Positions 14,496 to 23,127 of a stretch of DNA of 61,930 bases are shown here, piece after piece. The stretch's first letter is position 1, and each line of letters starts with the position of its first letter. Origin of the DNA: 13-2-20CM-68-14 sp046733295 (lineage in GTDB: Bacteria > Actinomycetota > Thermoleophilia > Gaiellales > Gaiellaceae); contig JBKPOY010000014.1 of assembly GCA_046733295.1 (NCBI GenBank), positions 1 through 61,930 of the forward strand, in the 5' to 3' direction. The translations under genes and the position numbers were made by a program. The notes beneath the pieces were generated by a model. It did not search any database and had not been told where the DNA came from. It was given only the letters and a program-made list of their open reading frames with translations.

Positions 14496-14936
14496 TCAAC
14501 CGAGCGAAGCGTCGACCGTGATCTCACTCACGGAATCGAGCGCCTTCGAGACCGGGCAGTTCTCCTTTGCCTGCTCTGCCGCCTTCTGAAAGGCGGCTTC
14601 GTCGAGCCCGTCGACCTGGCCCCGCACGCTGAGGTGGATCGCCGTGATCGCGAAGCCCCCGTCGGCGTTGTCGAGGGTCACCTGCGCGTCGGTGTCGAGC
14701 TTCTTCGGCGGGGTCCCGTCCTCCGCAAGGCCGTTCGCGAGGGCCATCGAGAAGCAGGTCGCATGAGCGGCGGCGATCAGCTCCTCAGGGCTGGTCTTGC
14801 CGCCCGGCTCCTCGAACCTAGACGAGAACGTGACCTCGGCGTCCGAGATCGAGCCGCTGGATTCGAGATCGAAGTGCCCGGATCCCCGCTTCAGATCCCC
14901 TTCCCACGTCGTGTGCGCACGTCGCTCAATCGCCAT
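14496..14936 (-). CDS. osmC: OsmC-family peroxiredoxin
   Basis: The 146-residue thiol peroxidase reduces organic hydroperoxides. It has both redox cysteines: Cys61 in AHATCFSMAL and Cys127 in ENCPVSKAL. Arg40 (FSSRFEE) and Glu52 (SPEELIAAAH) complete the usual active site. The KTSPEELIAAAHA stretch places it in the OsmC rather than the Ohr subgroup. ATG 14936 overlaps the end of rarA by 11 nt, so it is the second gene of a minus-strand pair. Confidence 0.9.
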   Translation of the reverse strand: MAIERRAHTTWEGDLKRGSGHFDLESSGSISDAEVTFSSRFEEPGGKTSPEELIAAAHATCFSMALANGLAEDGTPPKKLDTDAQVTLDNADGGFAITAIHLSVRGQVDGLDEAAFQKAAEQAKENCPVSKALDSVSEITVDASLG

Positions 14937-16197
14937 CGTTGTCAGCCTCCTCGTGTCCTGATCCGGTCGGTCGGTAGTACGTTCGCCCCCGCAACTCTTC
15001 CGGCAAGTGGTCGACCTCAAACCCGGCCGGATCGCTGTGCGGATAGATGTAGCCTTTGCCGCGCCCGAGCTTTTTCGCACCGTGGTAGTGGGCGTCCCGT
15101 AGCTCGTCGGGCGGGCGGAGATGGCCGTGCTCGCGGACGTCGGCGCTCGCCTCCTTGATCGCCACGTAGCTTGCGTTCGACTTCGGTGCGCGGGCGAGGT
15201 AGATCGCCGCCTGCGAGAGGTTCAGCGTCGCCTCCGGCAGGCCGACGTGCTCGACCGCCTGAGCGGCGGCCACCGCCACGACCAGGGCCTGTGGGTCGGC
15301 GTTGCCGATGTCCTCGGAGGCGAGCACGATCATCCGCCGCGCGATGAAGCGGGCATCCTCGCCGCCCTCGAGCATGGCCGCGAGGTAGTAAACGGCGGCG
15401 TCGGGATCCGAGCCGCGCATCGACTTGATGAACGCCGAGATGAAGTCGTAGTGGGCGTCACCGCCCTTGTCGTAGACGAGTGGGCGCTTGCGGGCCGCAT
15501 CCTCGATGTGCTCCTCGTTCAGGGCGACGCCCTCGGCTTTCGCCGTCTGCGTCGAAAGCTCGAGGATGTTGTACGCGTTCCGGGCGTCGCCGCCCGCCCG
15601 GCGCGCGATCAGCGCGATCAGCTCGGCCGGTACGTCCACCTCGAGCGCCGCCGCTCCCCGCCGGGCGATCTCCTCCAGCTCGGTCTCGCCGAGAGGCTCC
15701 AGCTCGTAGATCTGTGAGCGCGAGAGCAGGGCCGAGTTGACCTCGAAGTACGGGTTCTCGGTCGTCGCTCCGATCAGCGTCACGAGGCCTTCCTCGACCG
15801 CCGGCAAGAGCGCGTCCTGCTGCGCCTTGTTGAAGCGGTGAATCTCGTCCAGGAAGAGGATCGTGCGCTGTCCGCTCGCCCCGAGGCGCTCGCGGGCGGC
15901 ACCGAGCACCTCCCGGACGTCCTTGACCGTGGCCGAGACGGCGGAGAGCTCTTCGAAGTGCGCGCCTGTCGTGTGGGCGACGATTCGGGCAAGGGTGGTC
16001 TTGCCGCTTCCAGGAGGCCCGTAGAGGATCATCGAGCCCACACGGTCTTCGGCAATCGCCAGGCGAAGCGCCGAGTCCTTGCCGAGCACCTGCTCCTGGC
16101 CGACGAACTCGTCCAGGGTCTTCGGTCGCAGCCGCATCGCCAGCGGCGCGACATCGCCCAGCCGCTGCGCGGCCGCGTCCGAGAAGAGGTCGCTCAC
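14926..16197 (-). CDS. rarA: Replication-associated recombination protein A (RarA/MgsA)
   Basis: RarA is a tetrameric AAA+ ATPase acting at stalled replication forks. The 423-residue product has the N-terminal RPKTLDEFVGQE block at 24-35, Walker A GPPGSGKTT at 60-68, Walker B LFLDEIHRFN at 114-123, sensor 1 IGATTENP, and the C-terminal clamp-loader-like domain with KRPLVYDKGGDAHYDFISA and RMIVLASEDIGNADP. The GTG at 16197 gives VSDLFSD, close to the usual MDLF-type N-terminus. A TACTTT stretch lies 5 nt upstream. The gene is followed by osmC. Confidence 0.93.
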   Translation of the reverse strand: MSDLFSDAAAQRLGDVAPLAMRLRPKTLDEFVGQEQVLGKDSALRLAIAEDRVGSMILYGPPGSGKTTLARIVAHTTGAHFEELSAVSATVKDVREVLGAARERLGASGQRTILFLDEIHRFNKAQQDALLPAVEEGLVTLIGATTENPYFEVNSALLSRSQIYELEPLGETELEEIARRGAAALEVDVPAELIALIARRAGGDARNAYNILELSTQTAKAEGVALNEEHIEDAARKRPLVYDKGGDAHYDFISAFIKSMRGSDPDAAVYYLAAMLEGGEDARFIARRMIVLASEDIGNADPQALVVAVAAAQAVEHVGLPEATLNLSQAAIYLARAPKSNASYVAIKEASADVREHGHLRPPDELRDAHYHGAKKLGRGKGYIYPHSDPAGFEVDHLPEELRGRTYYRPTGSGHEEADNDGD

Positions 16198-16310
16198 GGC
16201 CGAAAGTATGCTCCCCGCGTGGCGGCCGAGCACTGGGACGCCCGGAACAGGTTGACCGCGCTGGCGAGCGAGCCGGCCATCTGACCCAAGCGGCGGGCAA
16301 GGAGAGAGCG

Positions 16311-17108
16311 ATGGCTTTCGAGGAGCTGAAACAGAAGCAGGGCGAGATGTGGGGCTCTGGTCCGTACCAGAACGTCGCCGACACGATCGCCGACATCCAC
16401 GAGCTCGTGATCGAACGGCTCGGGCCGAAGCCGGGCGAGGAGTGGCTCGACGTTGCCTGCGGCACGGGTGCCATCGCCGAGCGCGCCGCCCGCGCCGGGG
16501 CGACCGTGACCGGCGTCGACCTCGCTCCCGTCCTCGTCGAGACCGCGAAGGCGCGGGCGGACGAGCAGGGGCTGGAGATCGACTATCGGGTCGGCGACTG
16601 CGAGAACCTGAAGGACTTCGAGAACGCGTCCTTCGACGTCGTGACCTCGATCTGCGGGGCCATGTTCGCTCCCGACCACGCGGCCTCCGCGCGCGAGCTC
16701 ACGCGCGTGACCCGGCCGGGCGGCCGCCTGGCACTCGTCAACTGGCGGCCCGAGGGCGGCATGGGGCGGATGTTCGCGATGATGAAGCCGTTCCAGCCAC
16801 CGGCGCCCGATGGAGCCGGCGTGCCGTTCGACTGGGGCCGGGACGAGCACGTCCGGGAGCTGCTCGGCGAGGCGTTCGACCTGCAGGTCGAGGACGGCGT
16901 CTCGACCTTTGAGCCGGCGTCGGGCGAGGAGTACTGGCAGGTCTTCTCGACCAGCTACGGGCCGACCAAGTCCCTTGCGGCCTCACTCGGTGACCGGCGC
17001 GAGGAGTTCCACCGGGCCTGGGTCGACTTCTTCGAGGAGAACTACCAGAAGGACGGGCGCATCTCGCACGTCCGCGAGTATCTGCTGGTGCTGGGGACGC
17101 GCCGCTGA
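16311..17108 (+). CDS. Class I SAM-dependent methyltransferase
   Basis: The 265-residue protein has motif I WLDVACGTGAIAERAA at about 45-60, the acidic VTGVDLAPVLVETAK near 67-81, VGDCENLKDFENASFDVV near 96-113 and VTRPGGRLALVNWRPEGGMGR near 135-155. The C-terminal 100 residues resemble the UbiE/COQ5-like group acting on small molecules; the substrate is unknown. Unlike many neighbours it has a clear ribosome binding site (AAGGAGAG) 6 nt before the ATG. The stop overlaps a CTG proposed as the start of the peptidase gene. Confidence 0.8.
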   Translation: MAFEELKQKQGEMWGSGPYQNVADTIADIHELVIERLGPKPGEEWLDVACGTGAIAERAARAGATVTGVDLAPVLVETAKARADEQGLEIDYRVGDCENLKDFENASFDVVTSICGAMFAPDHAASARELTRVTRPGGRLALVNWRPEGGMGRMFAMMKPFQPPAPDGAGVPFDWGRDEHVRELLGEAFDLQVEDGVSTFEPASGEEYWQVFSTSYGPTKSLAASLGDRREEFHRAWVDFFEENYQKDGRISHVREYLLVLGTRR

Positions 17109-18424
17109 CCCGAGGGGCGACCACGACCGGCCTGCGGGAGGAGGTCAGCGACCTCCTTCAGCGCTTGATCCAGCTCGACACGGTCAACCCGCCGGGCAAC
17201 GAGACGCGCGCGGCCGAGCTGCTGCGGGACTATCTCGCGGCGAGCGGCGTCGAGGCGGAGCTGTACGCGAAGGCGCCCGAGCGGGCGAACCTCGTCGCTC
17301 GGATTCCGGGACGGAACGACGGCCCTCGGCTCATCCTGCTCTCGCACACCGACACCGTCCTGGCGGATCCCGACGAGTGGCAGCTCGACCCATGGTCGGG
17401 CGAGTTGCGCGACGGGGAGATCTGGGGGCGCGGCGCGCTCGACATGAAGGGGCAGGTGGCGGCGAACGCGGTCACGCTCGCCTCGCTTGCGCGGGAAGGG
17501 TTCGAGCCGGCGGGCGACCTGATCTTTGCCGCGGCCGCCGACGAAGAGGTCGGCGTCGACTTCGGGCTGTCCTGGCTCTGCCGGGAGTATCCGGAGGCCG
17601 TCCGCGCCGACTACTGCATCAACGAGGGCGCGGGCGACCGGGTCGACTTCGGCGGCGGCCGGGTCTTCTACCTCTGCTCCGCTGCCGAGAAGATGAGCTC
17701 GCCATTCCGCCTGACGCTGCACGGCCGCAGCGGCCACGCCTCGATGCCGAACATCGCGGACAACGCCCTCGTCAAGGCGGCGCCGCTGATCGAGCGGCTC
17801 GCGGCGTACCGGCCGGCGCCCCGGCTGGAGCCCGAGGTGCGCGCCTTTCTCGAGCTGCTCCTCGGTCGCGAGGTCGGCGCCGACGAGGCGCTCGCGGCAG
17901 CGCGCGAGGCCCATCCGCTCGCGGCCGAGTTGATCGATCCGCTGCTCGCCATGACCGTCACGCCGACGATCGTCTCCGCGTCGCAGAAGCGGAACGTCGT
18001 TCCCGCGACCTGTGAGCTCGTCTGCGACTGTCGTCTGTTGCCGGGCGAGACGCAGGCCGAGGCGGAAGAGCTGCTGCGTGGGGTGCTGGGGGAGGGCGAC
18101 TACGACCTGCAGTGGCTCGAGGGACAGGGCGGGACGCGCTCGGCGCTCGAGACCCCGCTTTGGGAGGCGATCGCAGAGTTCGTTGCCGAGGAGGAGCCGG
18201 GCGCCCGCCTCGCGCCGATCTGCCTCGCCGGCTTCACCGACAGCCACTGGCTGCGAGAAGCCTTCGGAACCGTCGCATACGGGTTCTTCCCGGTCCGGAC
18301 GATGGATCCCGAGGTCATGGCGCGGCTCGTGCACTCCGCCGACGAGCGAATTGCCGTCGACGACCTCGAGCTCGGCGTGCGCTTCCTCCGCGACGCGGCC
18401 CGCCGCGTGCTCTCGCCTAGCTAG
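17105..18424 (+). CDS. M20-family metallopeptidase (ArgE/DapE/CPG2 type)
   Basis: The 439-residue zinc hydrolase removes an acyl or aminoacyl group from an amide. It has LLSHTDTV (His81, Asp83), GRGALDMKG (Asp113), ADEEVG (Glu147-148), the dimerisation-domain GRSGHASMPN and a C-terminal SFTDSHW-like block (here FTDSHW). No ATG, GTG or TTG lies where the N-terminus should begin: the first TTG, 17165, would delete the conserved first helix. A CTG at 17105 overlaps the upstream stop as CTGA, with GGGGA 7 nt before it, and is proposed as the start. Substrate unknown. Confidence 0.82.
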   Translation: MTRGATTTGLREEVSDLLQRLIQLDTVNPPGNETRAAELLRDYLAASGVEAELYAKAPERANLVARIPGRNDGPRLILLSHTDTVLADPDEWQLDPWSGELRDGEIWGRGALDMKGQVAANAVTLASLAREGFEPAGDLIFAAAADEEVGVDFGLSWLCREYPEAVRADYCINEGAGDRVDFGGGRVFYLCSAAEKMSSPFRLTLHGRSGHASMPNIADNALVKAAPLIERLAAYRPAPRLEPEVRAFLELLLGREVGADEALAAAREAHPLAAELIDPLLAMTVTPTIVSASQKRNVVPATCELVCDCRLLPGETQAEAEELLRGVLGEGDYDLQWLEGQGGTRSALETPLWEAIAEFVAEEEPGARLAPICLAGFTDSHWLREAFGTVAYGFFPVRTMDPEVMARLVHSADERIAVDDLELGVRFLRDAARRVLSPS

Positions 18425-18427
18425 GCT
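18422..18427 (+). promoter_or_regulatory. Putative -10 box of the DUF1385 gene
   Basis: TAGGCT, 7 nt before ATG 18435; its TAG is the peptidase stop. Confidence 0.35.
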
Positions 18428-18434
18428 CCTCGCG

Positions 18435-19226
18435 ATGGCTGAAGAGAAGATCCGCCTCGGCGGGATGGCGCTGGCAAACGGCGTCCTCGTCCACGGCCCG
18501 ACCGCGTGGGCGTGCGCCATGCGCACCGAGGCCGGTGAGCTGAAGGTCGAGTCCGACCGAAAGCGGTTCCGTGCGGCCGAGGTCGAGCGACCGCTCCTGC
18601 GGGGACCCGCGCGGCTCGCTGAGGTGATGGTGTTGCTGCCGGAGGTGCGCCGGCGTCTGCCCGAGGCGCGCTTGCCGTTCGAGCGCCCCCGAGTCCTGGC
18701 GGCGATGGTCGGGAGCGCGGCCGCCGCGCGGCTCGTGAAGGCCTCCCGTCTCCGGCCATTCGCCCAGGAGCTGCTCGCCGGCATCGTCTCGCTCGCGCCT
18801 GCCGCGCTTGCGGTGCGCGGCTCGGAAGTCGCCGCCTACCACGGCGCCGAGCACATCTCGATCGGCAGCTACGAGCACGGTGAGGCGCGCGCGAAGGAGC
18901 ATGAACGGTGCGGTTCGCACATCGTCGGGCCGCTGATCCTCAGCTCCGCCGTGGGGGGTGCGCTCGCCTCCCGCGCGCCCGAGCACCTGAAGGGGCCCGC
19001 GCGTGCGGCTGCGCAGCTCGGTGCCGTGGGGGTCGCGACCGAGCTCTTCACCTGGATGGTGCGGCATCCCGATCACGGCCTGTCGCGCGCGCTCGCCAGG
19101 CCCGGTCATGAGCTCCAGCACCGGCTCGCGACCGAGGATCCGACGCCGGAGCAGCTCGAGGTCGCCGAGGCGGCGCTGAAGGCGTGTCTCGCGCTGGAGC
19201 AGCATGGCGATCCGGGAACGAACTAG
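18435..19226 (+). CDS. DUF1385 family membrane-associated protein
   Basis: The 263-residue protein has the family's two signatures: RLGGMALANGVLVHGP at about 7-22 (matching the GGQAVxEGVMMRGP motif) and YHGAEHISIGSYEHGE near 137-152, followed by the CGSHIVGPLILSS stretch (usually HxRCGT). DUF1385 proteins are widespread in Gram-positive bacteria, usually near prfA, prmC or rpmE, with unknown function. Here the gene overlaps pncB by 23 nt instead. Hydrophobic helices around 100-125 and 160-200 suggest membrane association. Confidence 0.8.
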   Translation: MAEEKIRLGGMALANGVLVHGPTAWACAMRTEAGELKVESDRKRFRAAEVERPLLRGPARLAEVMVLLPEVRRRLPEARLPFERPRVLAAMVGSAAAARLVKASRLRPFAQELLAGIVSLAPAALAVRGSEVAAYHGAEHISIGSYEHGEARAKEHERCGSHIVGPLILSSAVGGALASRAPEHLKGPARAAAQLGAVGVATELFTWMVRHPDHGLSRALARPGHELQHRLATEDPTPEQLEVAEAALKACLALEQHGDPGTN

Positions 19227-20289
19227 AAAGCGCCTGCCGCCGGAGATCTTCGATCTCCCGGTCGAGAAGATGCGGGAGGGCTACTACACCGACGCGTACT
19301 TCAACCACACGCGGGCGACGCTGCTCGAGGACGGGCGCCGGCCGCGCGTCGTGATGCAGGTCTTCCAGAAAAGGGACGCGTTCCTCGGCGGCATGGACGA
19401 GGCGCTCGCGATCCTCAAGCTCTGCGCGGCGGACTGGGACGGTCTCACCGTCCACGCGCTCTTCGACGGCGACCGGGTCACCCCCTACGAGACCGTGATG
19501 ACGATCGAGGGCGACTACACGACGTTCGCGCACCTCGAGACCCTCTACCTCGGCGTGCTTGCGCGGCGGACGTTGATCACCACCAACGTCGTGCGGGTGC
19601 TGGAGGCCGCGAACGGCAAGCCGATCATCTTCATGCCGGCCCGCCACGACCACCACCGCGTACAGACCGGCGACGGCTACGCCGCGTACATCGCGGGTCA
19701 GGTAGTCGGTGCGCCGATCGGCGTGACGACGGACGAGCAGGCATCTTGGTGGGGAGGCAAAGGCGTGGGGACCGTGCCGCACGCGCTCATCTCCTCCTAC
19801 GGCGGCAACACGGTGCTCGCCGCGACGAAGTTCGCGGACTGGGCGCCGGAGGACCTCAACGTGGTCGTGCTCGTCGACTTCGAGAACAACTCGGTCGAGA
19901 CCGCGCTCGAGGTCGCACGCGCGCTCGGGTCACGGCTCTGGGGCGTGCGGCTCGACACGTCGGAGGCCCTCGTCGACCAGTCGCTCATGGCCGAGCTGGG
20001 GGACTTCCCACCGACGGGGGTCAACGAGCGGCTCGTGTGGAAGGTCCGCGATGCGCTCGACTGCGACGGCTTCGAGCGGCTGAAGATCGTCGTCTCCGGC
20101 GGCTTCGACGTCGACAAGATCCGCGAGTTCGAAGCCCGCGGTGTGCCGGTCGACTCGTACGGCATCGGCTCGTCGCTCATCCGCGGCTCGAACGACTTCA
20201 CGGGCGACATCGTCCTCACCGACGGGAGGCCGTCGGCGAAGGTCGGGCGCCGGTACCGGCCGAACGAGCGGCTCGAGCTCGTCGAGTAG
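19204..20289 (+). CDS. pncB: Nicotinate phosphoribosyltransferase
   Basis: The enzyme converts nicotinate and PRPP to nicotinate mononucleotide in NAD salvage. The 361-residue protein has the N-terminal DAYFNHTRATLLEDGRR block, EGDYTTFAHLETLYLGVLARRT, the FMPARHDHHRVQTGDG active-site region with the phosphorylatable-type His, GTVPHALI, VDFENN, and the C-terminal VSGGFDVDKI and SYGIGSSLI phosphate-binding loops. It belongs to the short class II group. The ATG lies within the DUF1385 gene. It is convergent with a nicotinamidase-like gene, 5 bp away. Confidence 0.88.
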   Translation: MAIRERTRKRLPPEIFDLPVEKMREGYYTDAYFNHTRATLLEDGRRPRVVMQVFQKRDAFLGGMDEALAILKLCAADWDGLTVHALFDGDRVTPYETVMTIEGDYTTFAHLETLYLGVLARRTLITTNVVRVLEAANGKPIIFMPARHDHHRVQTGDGYAAYIAGQVVGAPIGVTTDEQASWWGGKGVGTVPHALISSYGGNTVLAATKFADWAPEDLNVVVLVDFENNSVETALEVARALGSRLWGVRLDTSEALVDQSLMAELGDFPPTGVNERLVWKVRDALDCDGFERLKIVVSGGFDVDKIREFEARGVPVDSYGIGSSLIRGSNDFTGDIVLTDGRPSAKVGRRYRPNERLELVE

Positions 20290-20294
20290 CGAGG

Positions 20295-21326
20295 CTACGC
20301 CGCCGCCGAGGCGGCGATCCCCGGCCACGATTCGAGCGGTTCCGTCGAACGGACGACGTGCATGCCTGCGTCCGCGAAGCGCCCGAACGCCGCCTCGGCC
20401 TCCTCCGTGTAGTCGACGGCGTCGGGGACGACGACGGGAGAGGTGCAGTCTTCGAGCAGATAGACGCGCTCGGCCAAACGTCGTTCGAGGCCCTGGGCTT
20501 CGAGCAGGTCTTCGATCGTCCAGGCGACGCAATGGCTCTTGGCCTGGCCGGCGATCACGACCGCGTCGAAGTCGAGCAGGCGGTCGACGAGGGCGTGGTT
20601 CTTCTCACCGATCGCGTCACCGTCCGGGCCCGTCGTCACTTCGGGGCCGAGGATCGAGTAGTGCTCGGTGAGTGGGTTCTGACCCTTGATCTCGAGTCCC
20701 GGTTGAGCAAGCCGAGTGACGGTGTGAAAGAAGAGCGCAGCGTCGACGGCCGGCACGAGAGCGTGGCCGACGCCGCCGAGCATCGCGTGGTAGGGCCAAA
20801 CAGTCAGGTTGTACTTCCCGCCCCGCTCGAGCTCGCGCGTGTAGTGGAGAAGATGCCGCTCGAGGTAGTCGTGGTCCCGGCCGACGATCTCCGCGACGGC
20901 CGGATTTACCTTCCAGCGGCCCGTCTCAACGTCGTCGGCCGAGACGAGCGTGTAGGGCTGCGGATGGCTTCCGTTCGCATCGAGGAGCCAGATCGGGTGG
21001 AAGATCTGCACCGCCTCGTGGGTGTCGAGCGTCGGGACGACGTGGGTGATCGCGTCGAGATTTCGGTAGATGAACTCGCAGAGGCGGCGGTTGTCATCGA
21101 CGGCTCCCGTGCCGGTCCGACCGGCGACGAAGAGCTCGAAGCCCGGCAGGCAGAACGTGTTCTGGACGTCGACGGCGAGGAGGCAGAGTCGAAAGCGGTC
21201 CTCGGACGCCGGCTGCAGCGAGTGCTCCCGCGCCCACCGCTCGGCCTCGTTCGCCAGCTGCTCGTACGGGACGCGTCGAAGCTCGCCGACGCTGTCAGGC
21301 TCGAACCACGGCGGGAGCGGCAGCAT
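20295..21326 (-). CDS. Nicotinamidase/isochorismatase-like cysteine hydrolase
   Basis: The 343-residue protein belongs to the isochorismatase-like superfamily. Asp53 (AVDVQNTF) and Cys266 (AKSHCVAWT) form the catalytic pair with a Lys near 214. Asp101 and His103 (LDTHEAV) and His180 (WPYHAML) match the metal ligands of nicotinamidases. It is much longer than PncA (about 190-210 residues), with about 40 extra N-terminal residues and insertions around 125-175 and 215-245. Convergence with pncB suggests nicotinamide deamidation feeding NAD salvage, but another amide substrate is possible. ATG 21326 is preferred over an upstream GTG-type start because MLPLPPWF begins the conserved region. Confidence 0.75.
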   Translation of the reverse strand: MLPLPPWFEPDSVGELRRVPYEQLANEAERWAREHSLQPASEDRFRLCLLAVDVQNTFCLPGFELFVAGRTGTGAVDDNRRLCEFIYRNLDAITHVVPTLDTHEAVQIFHPIWLLDANGSHPQPYTLVSADDVETGRWKVNPAVAEIVGRDHDYLERHLLHYTRELERGGKYNLTVWPYHAMLGGVGHALVPAVDAALFFHTVTRLAQPGLEIKGQNPLTEHYSILGPEVTTGPDGDAIGEKNHALVDRLLDFDAVVIAGQAKSHCVAWTIEDLLEAQGLERRLAERVYLLEDCTSPVVVPDAVDYTEEAEAAFGRFADAGMHVVRSTEPLESWPGIAASAAA

Positions 21327-21375
21327 CGCCGGCAAGTGTAGAGCCGCGACCCCCGCGCTACACACACGGCGTGGT

Positions 21376-21415
21376 CGTTACGAACGCGACACGGTTCCGT
21401 GGCGCCTACGTAACG
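21376..21415. repeat. 40-bp nested dyad upstream of ftsH
   Basis: Outer arms CGTTACG/CGTAACG and inner arms CACGG/CCGTG are separated by 7 nt on each side and centre on TT, giving a symmetric cruciform-type element in the 265-bp divergent intergenic region. Confidence 0.55.
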
Positions 21416-21517
21416 GTGTCCGACGTGGGGACATGGCTCGCGAAACCGCCCGAGAACCAGCGGAAGTTCGCCTCTCGTCACAGAGCCGTACCGCTTTGAG
21501 AACCACGTCGGACACCG
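21414..21517. repeat. 15-bp inverted repeat with 74-bp spacer
   Basis: CGGTGTCCGACGTGG at 21414-21428 is the exact reverse complement of 21503-21517. The spacing resembles REPIN-type paired palindromes. The left arm abuts the 40-bp dyad. It lies about 75 bp before ftsH. Confidence 0.55.
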
Positions 21518-21591
21518 GGTGTGGCCTGATCTAGCCGCGCCCGGACGAGTCACGGCTACAGCATCGCGGCCGGGCTGCCGATGGGGGAACG

Positions 21592-23106
21592 ATGGGTTTT
21601 GGGGACCTCCTGCACCAGATCGGCGTCGCGGCGCTCACCTGGCTGCCGCTGCTCTTCTTCGGCCTCATCTGCTACCTCCTCTGGCGGACGCTGCAGCTCA
21701 TGCCGCGCGTCAAGCCGACGCACGTCGAGCCCTCCTCGCGCTCGTCCGTGATCTGGGAGGACGTCGCAGGCCTCGAGGAGGCCAAGGACGAGATGCGCGA
21801 GGTGGTCGACTTCCTCAAGTACCCCAAGCGCTTCGAGCGGCTCGGCGCCCGCGTCCCGAAGGGCATCCTCCTCTACGGTCCGCCGGGAACCGGGAAGACG
21901 CTCCTCGCCAAGGCCGTGGCCCACGAGTCGGGCGCGAGCTTCTACTCCCAGAGCGCCTCCGCGTTCGTGGAGATGTTCGCCGGCCTCGGCGCCTCGCGGA
22001 TCCGGAAGCTGTTCGAGACCGCCCGCAAGAACGCGCCCGCGATCGTCTTCATCGACGAGCTCGACGCCGTCGGCGCCGCCCGCACCGGCCACGGCTTCAA
22101 CCGCGAGCAGGACCAGACACTGAACCAGCTCCTCGTCGAGCTCGACGGCTTCGAGTCGCGCGACCAGATCGTCGTCATGGGCGCCTCGAACCGCCTCCAG
22201 GACCTCGATCCCGCCCTGCTCCGCCCCGGCCGTTTCGACCGCCAGGTCCTCATCTCGCCGCCCGATCTCGCGGGCCGCGAAGAGATCCTCCAGGTCCACA
22301 CGCGCGGGAAGCCGCTCGCGGCGGACGTCGACCTCAAGCTGGTCGCCCGCCAGACCGCCGGCCTCACGGGCGCCGACCTCGCGAACATCGCGAACGAGGC
22401 GGCGATCTTCGCGGGCCGCGAGCAGGCCCAGTACATCAGCGGCGAGCACTTCGACAACGCGATGGAGCGCGTCGTCGCCGGCCTCCAGAAGCGCCGTGTG
22501 GTGACCGAGAAGGAGAAGCGCATCCTCGCCTACCACGAGGGCGGGCATGCCCTCATGTCCCACCTCGTCGGTGACCTCCTGCCGGTGCAGAAGGTGACGA
22601 TCGTCTCCCGCGGCCAGGCGCTCGGCTACACCCTCAACCTCCCGAACGAGGAGCGGTACCTCCACACGAAGGAGGAGTTCCAGGATTTGCTGAAGGTCTA
22701 TCTCGCCGGCCGGGCCGCCGAGGAGGTCGTATTCGGACGCGTCACGAACGGTGCGGCGAACGACCTCGAGAAGGTGACGGAGCTCGCCCGTGCGATGGTG
22801 TTCGAGTACGGCATGGCCGAGGTCGTCACCTCACGGACGATGCGGGCCGACAACTACGCCCTCTCCGAAGACACGAAGCGGGTTCGCGACCAGGAGCAGG
22901 CGCGCCTGACCGACGAGGCCTACGAGGACGCCACGCGCCTGCTGCGAAGGCACAGGTCGGCCCTCGACCGGATCGCCCACGCGCTGCTCGAGAAGGAGAC
23001 CCTCGACCGGGACGAGCTCGAGGCGCTCCTGGCCGACGTCGAGCCCCACTCCCGTTCCAGCGAGACGGTGGGAACGGTGAAGGTCATGCCGCTTCCGGCT
23101 GACTGA
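21592..23106 (+). CDS. ftsH: Compact FtsH-type AAA+ metalloprotease
   Basis: This is a membrane-bound ATP-dependent zinc protease. The 504-residue protein has one membrane segment at about 13-31 and then directly the AAA domain: WEDVAGLEEAK at 55-65, Walker A GPPGTGKT at 96-103, Walker B IVFIDELDAVG, the second region of homology ending RPGRFDRQV, and the protease site HEGGH at 315-319 with the Asp ligand in GAANDLEK. The usual second membrane helix and roughly 70-residue external domain are absent, so it is about 100-150 residues short. The FVEMFAGLGASR pore region is slightly altered from FVEMFVGVGASR. Confidence 0.88.
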   Translation: MGFGDLLHQIGVAALTWLPLLFFGLICYLLWRTLQLMPRVKPTHVEPSSRSSVIWEDVAGLEEAKDEMREVVDFLKYPKRFERLGARVPKGILLYGPPGTGKTLLAKAVAHESGASFYSQSASAFVEMFAGLGASRIRKLFETARKNAPAIVFIDELDAVGAARTGHGFNREQDQTLNQLLVELDGFESRDQIVVMGASNRLQDLDPALLRPGRFDRQVLISPPDLAGREEILQVHTRGKPLAADVDLKLVARQTAGLTGADLANIANEAAIFAGREQAQYISGEHFDNAMERVVAGLQKRRVVTEKEKRILAYHEGGHALMSHLVGDLLPVQKVTIVSRGQALGYTLNLPNEERYLHTKEEFQDLLKVYLAGRAAEEVVFGRVTNGAANDLEKVTELARAMVFEYGMAEVVTSRTMRADNYALSEDTKRVRDQEQARLTDEAYEDATRLLRRHRSALDRIAHALLEKETLDRDELEALLADVEPHSRSSETVGTVKVMPLPAD

Positions 23107-23113
23107 CCGCAGG

Positions 23114-23119
23114 TAGCAT
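23114..23119 (+). promoter_or_regulatory. Putative -10 box of mce
   Basis: TAGCAT, 8 nt before ATG 23128, not part of a stop codon. Confidence 0.45.
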
Positions 23120-23127
23120 CGCCCCCG

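Noticed and set aside
19746..21341. A long plus-strand frame over the end of pncB and the nicotinamidase-like gene
   Set aside because: It covers the reverse complement of a gene with clear catalytic motifs and itself shows none.
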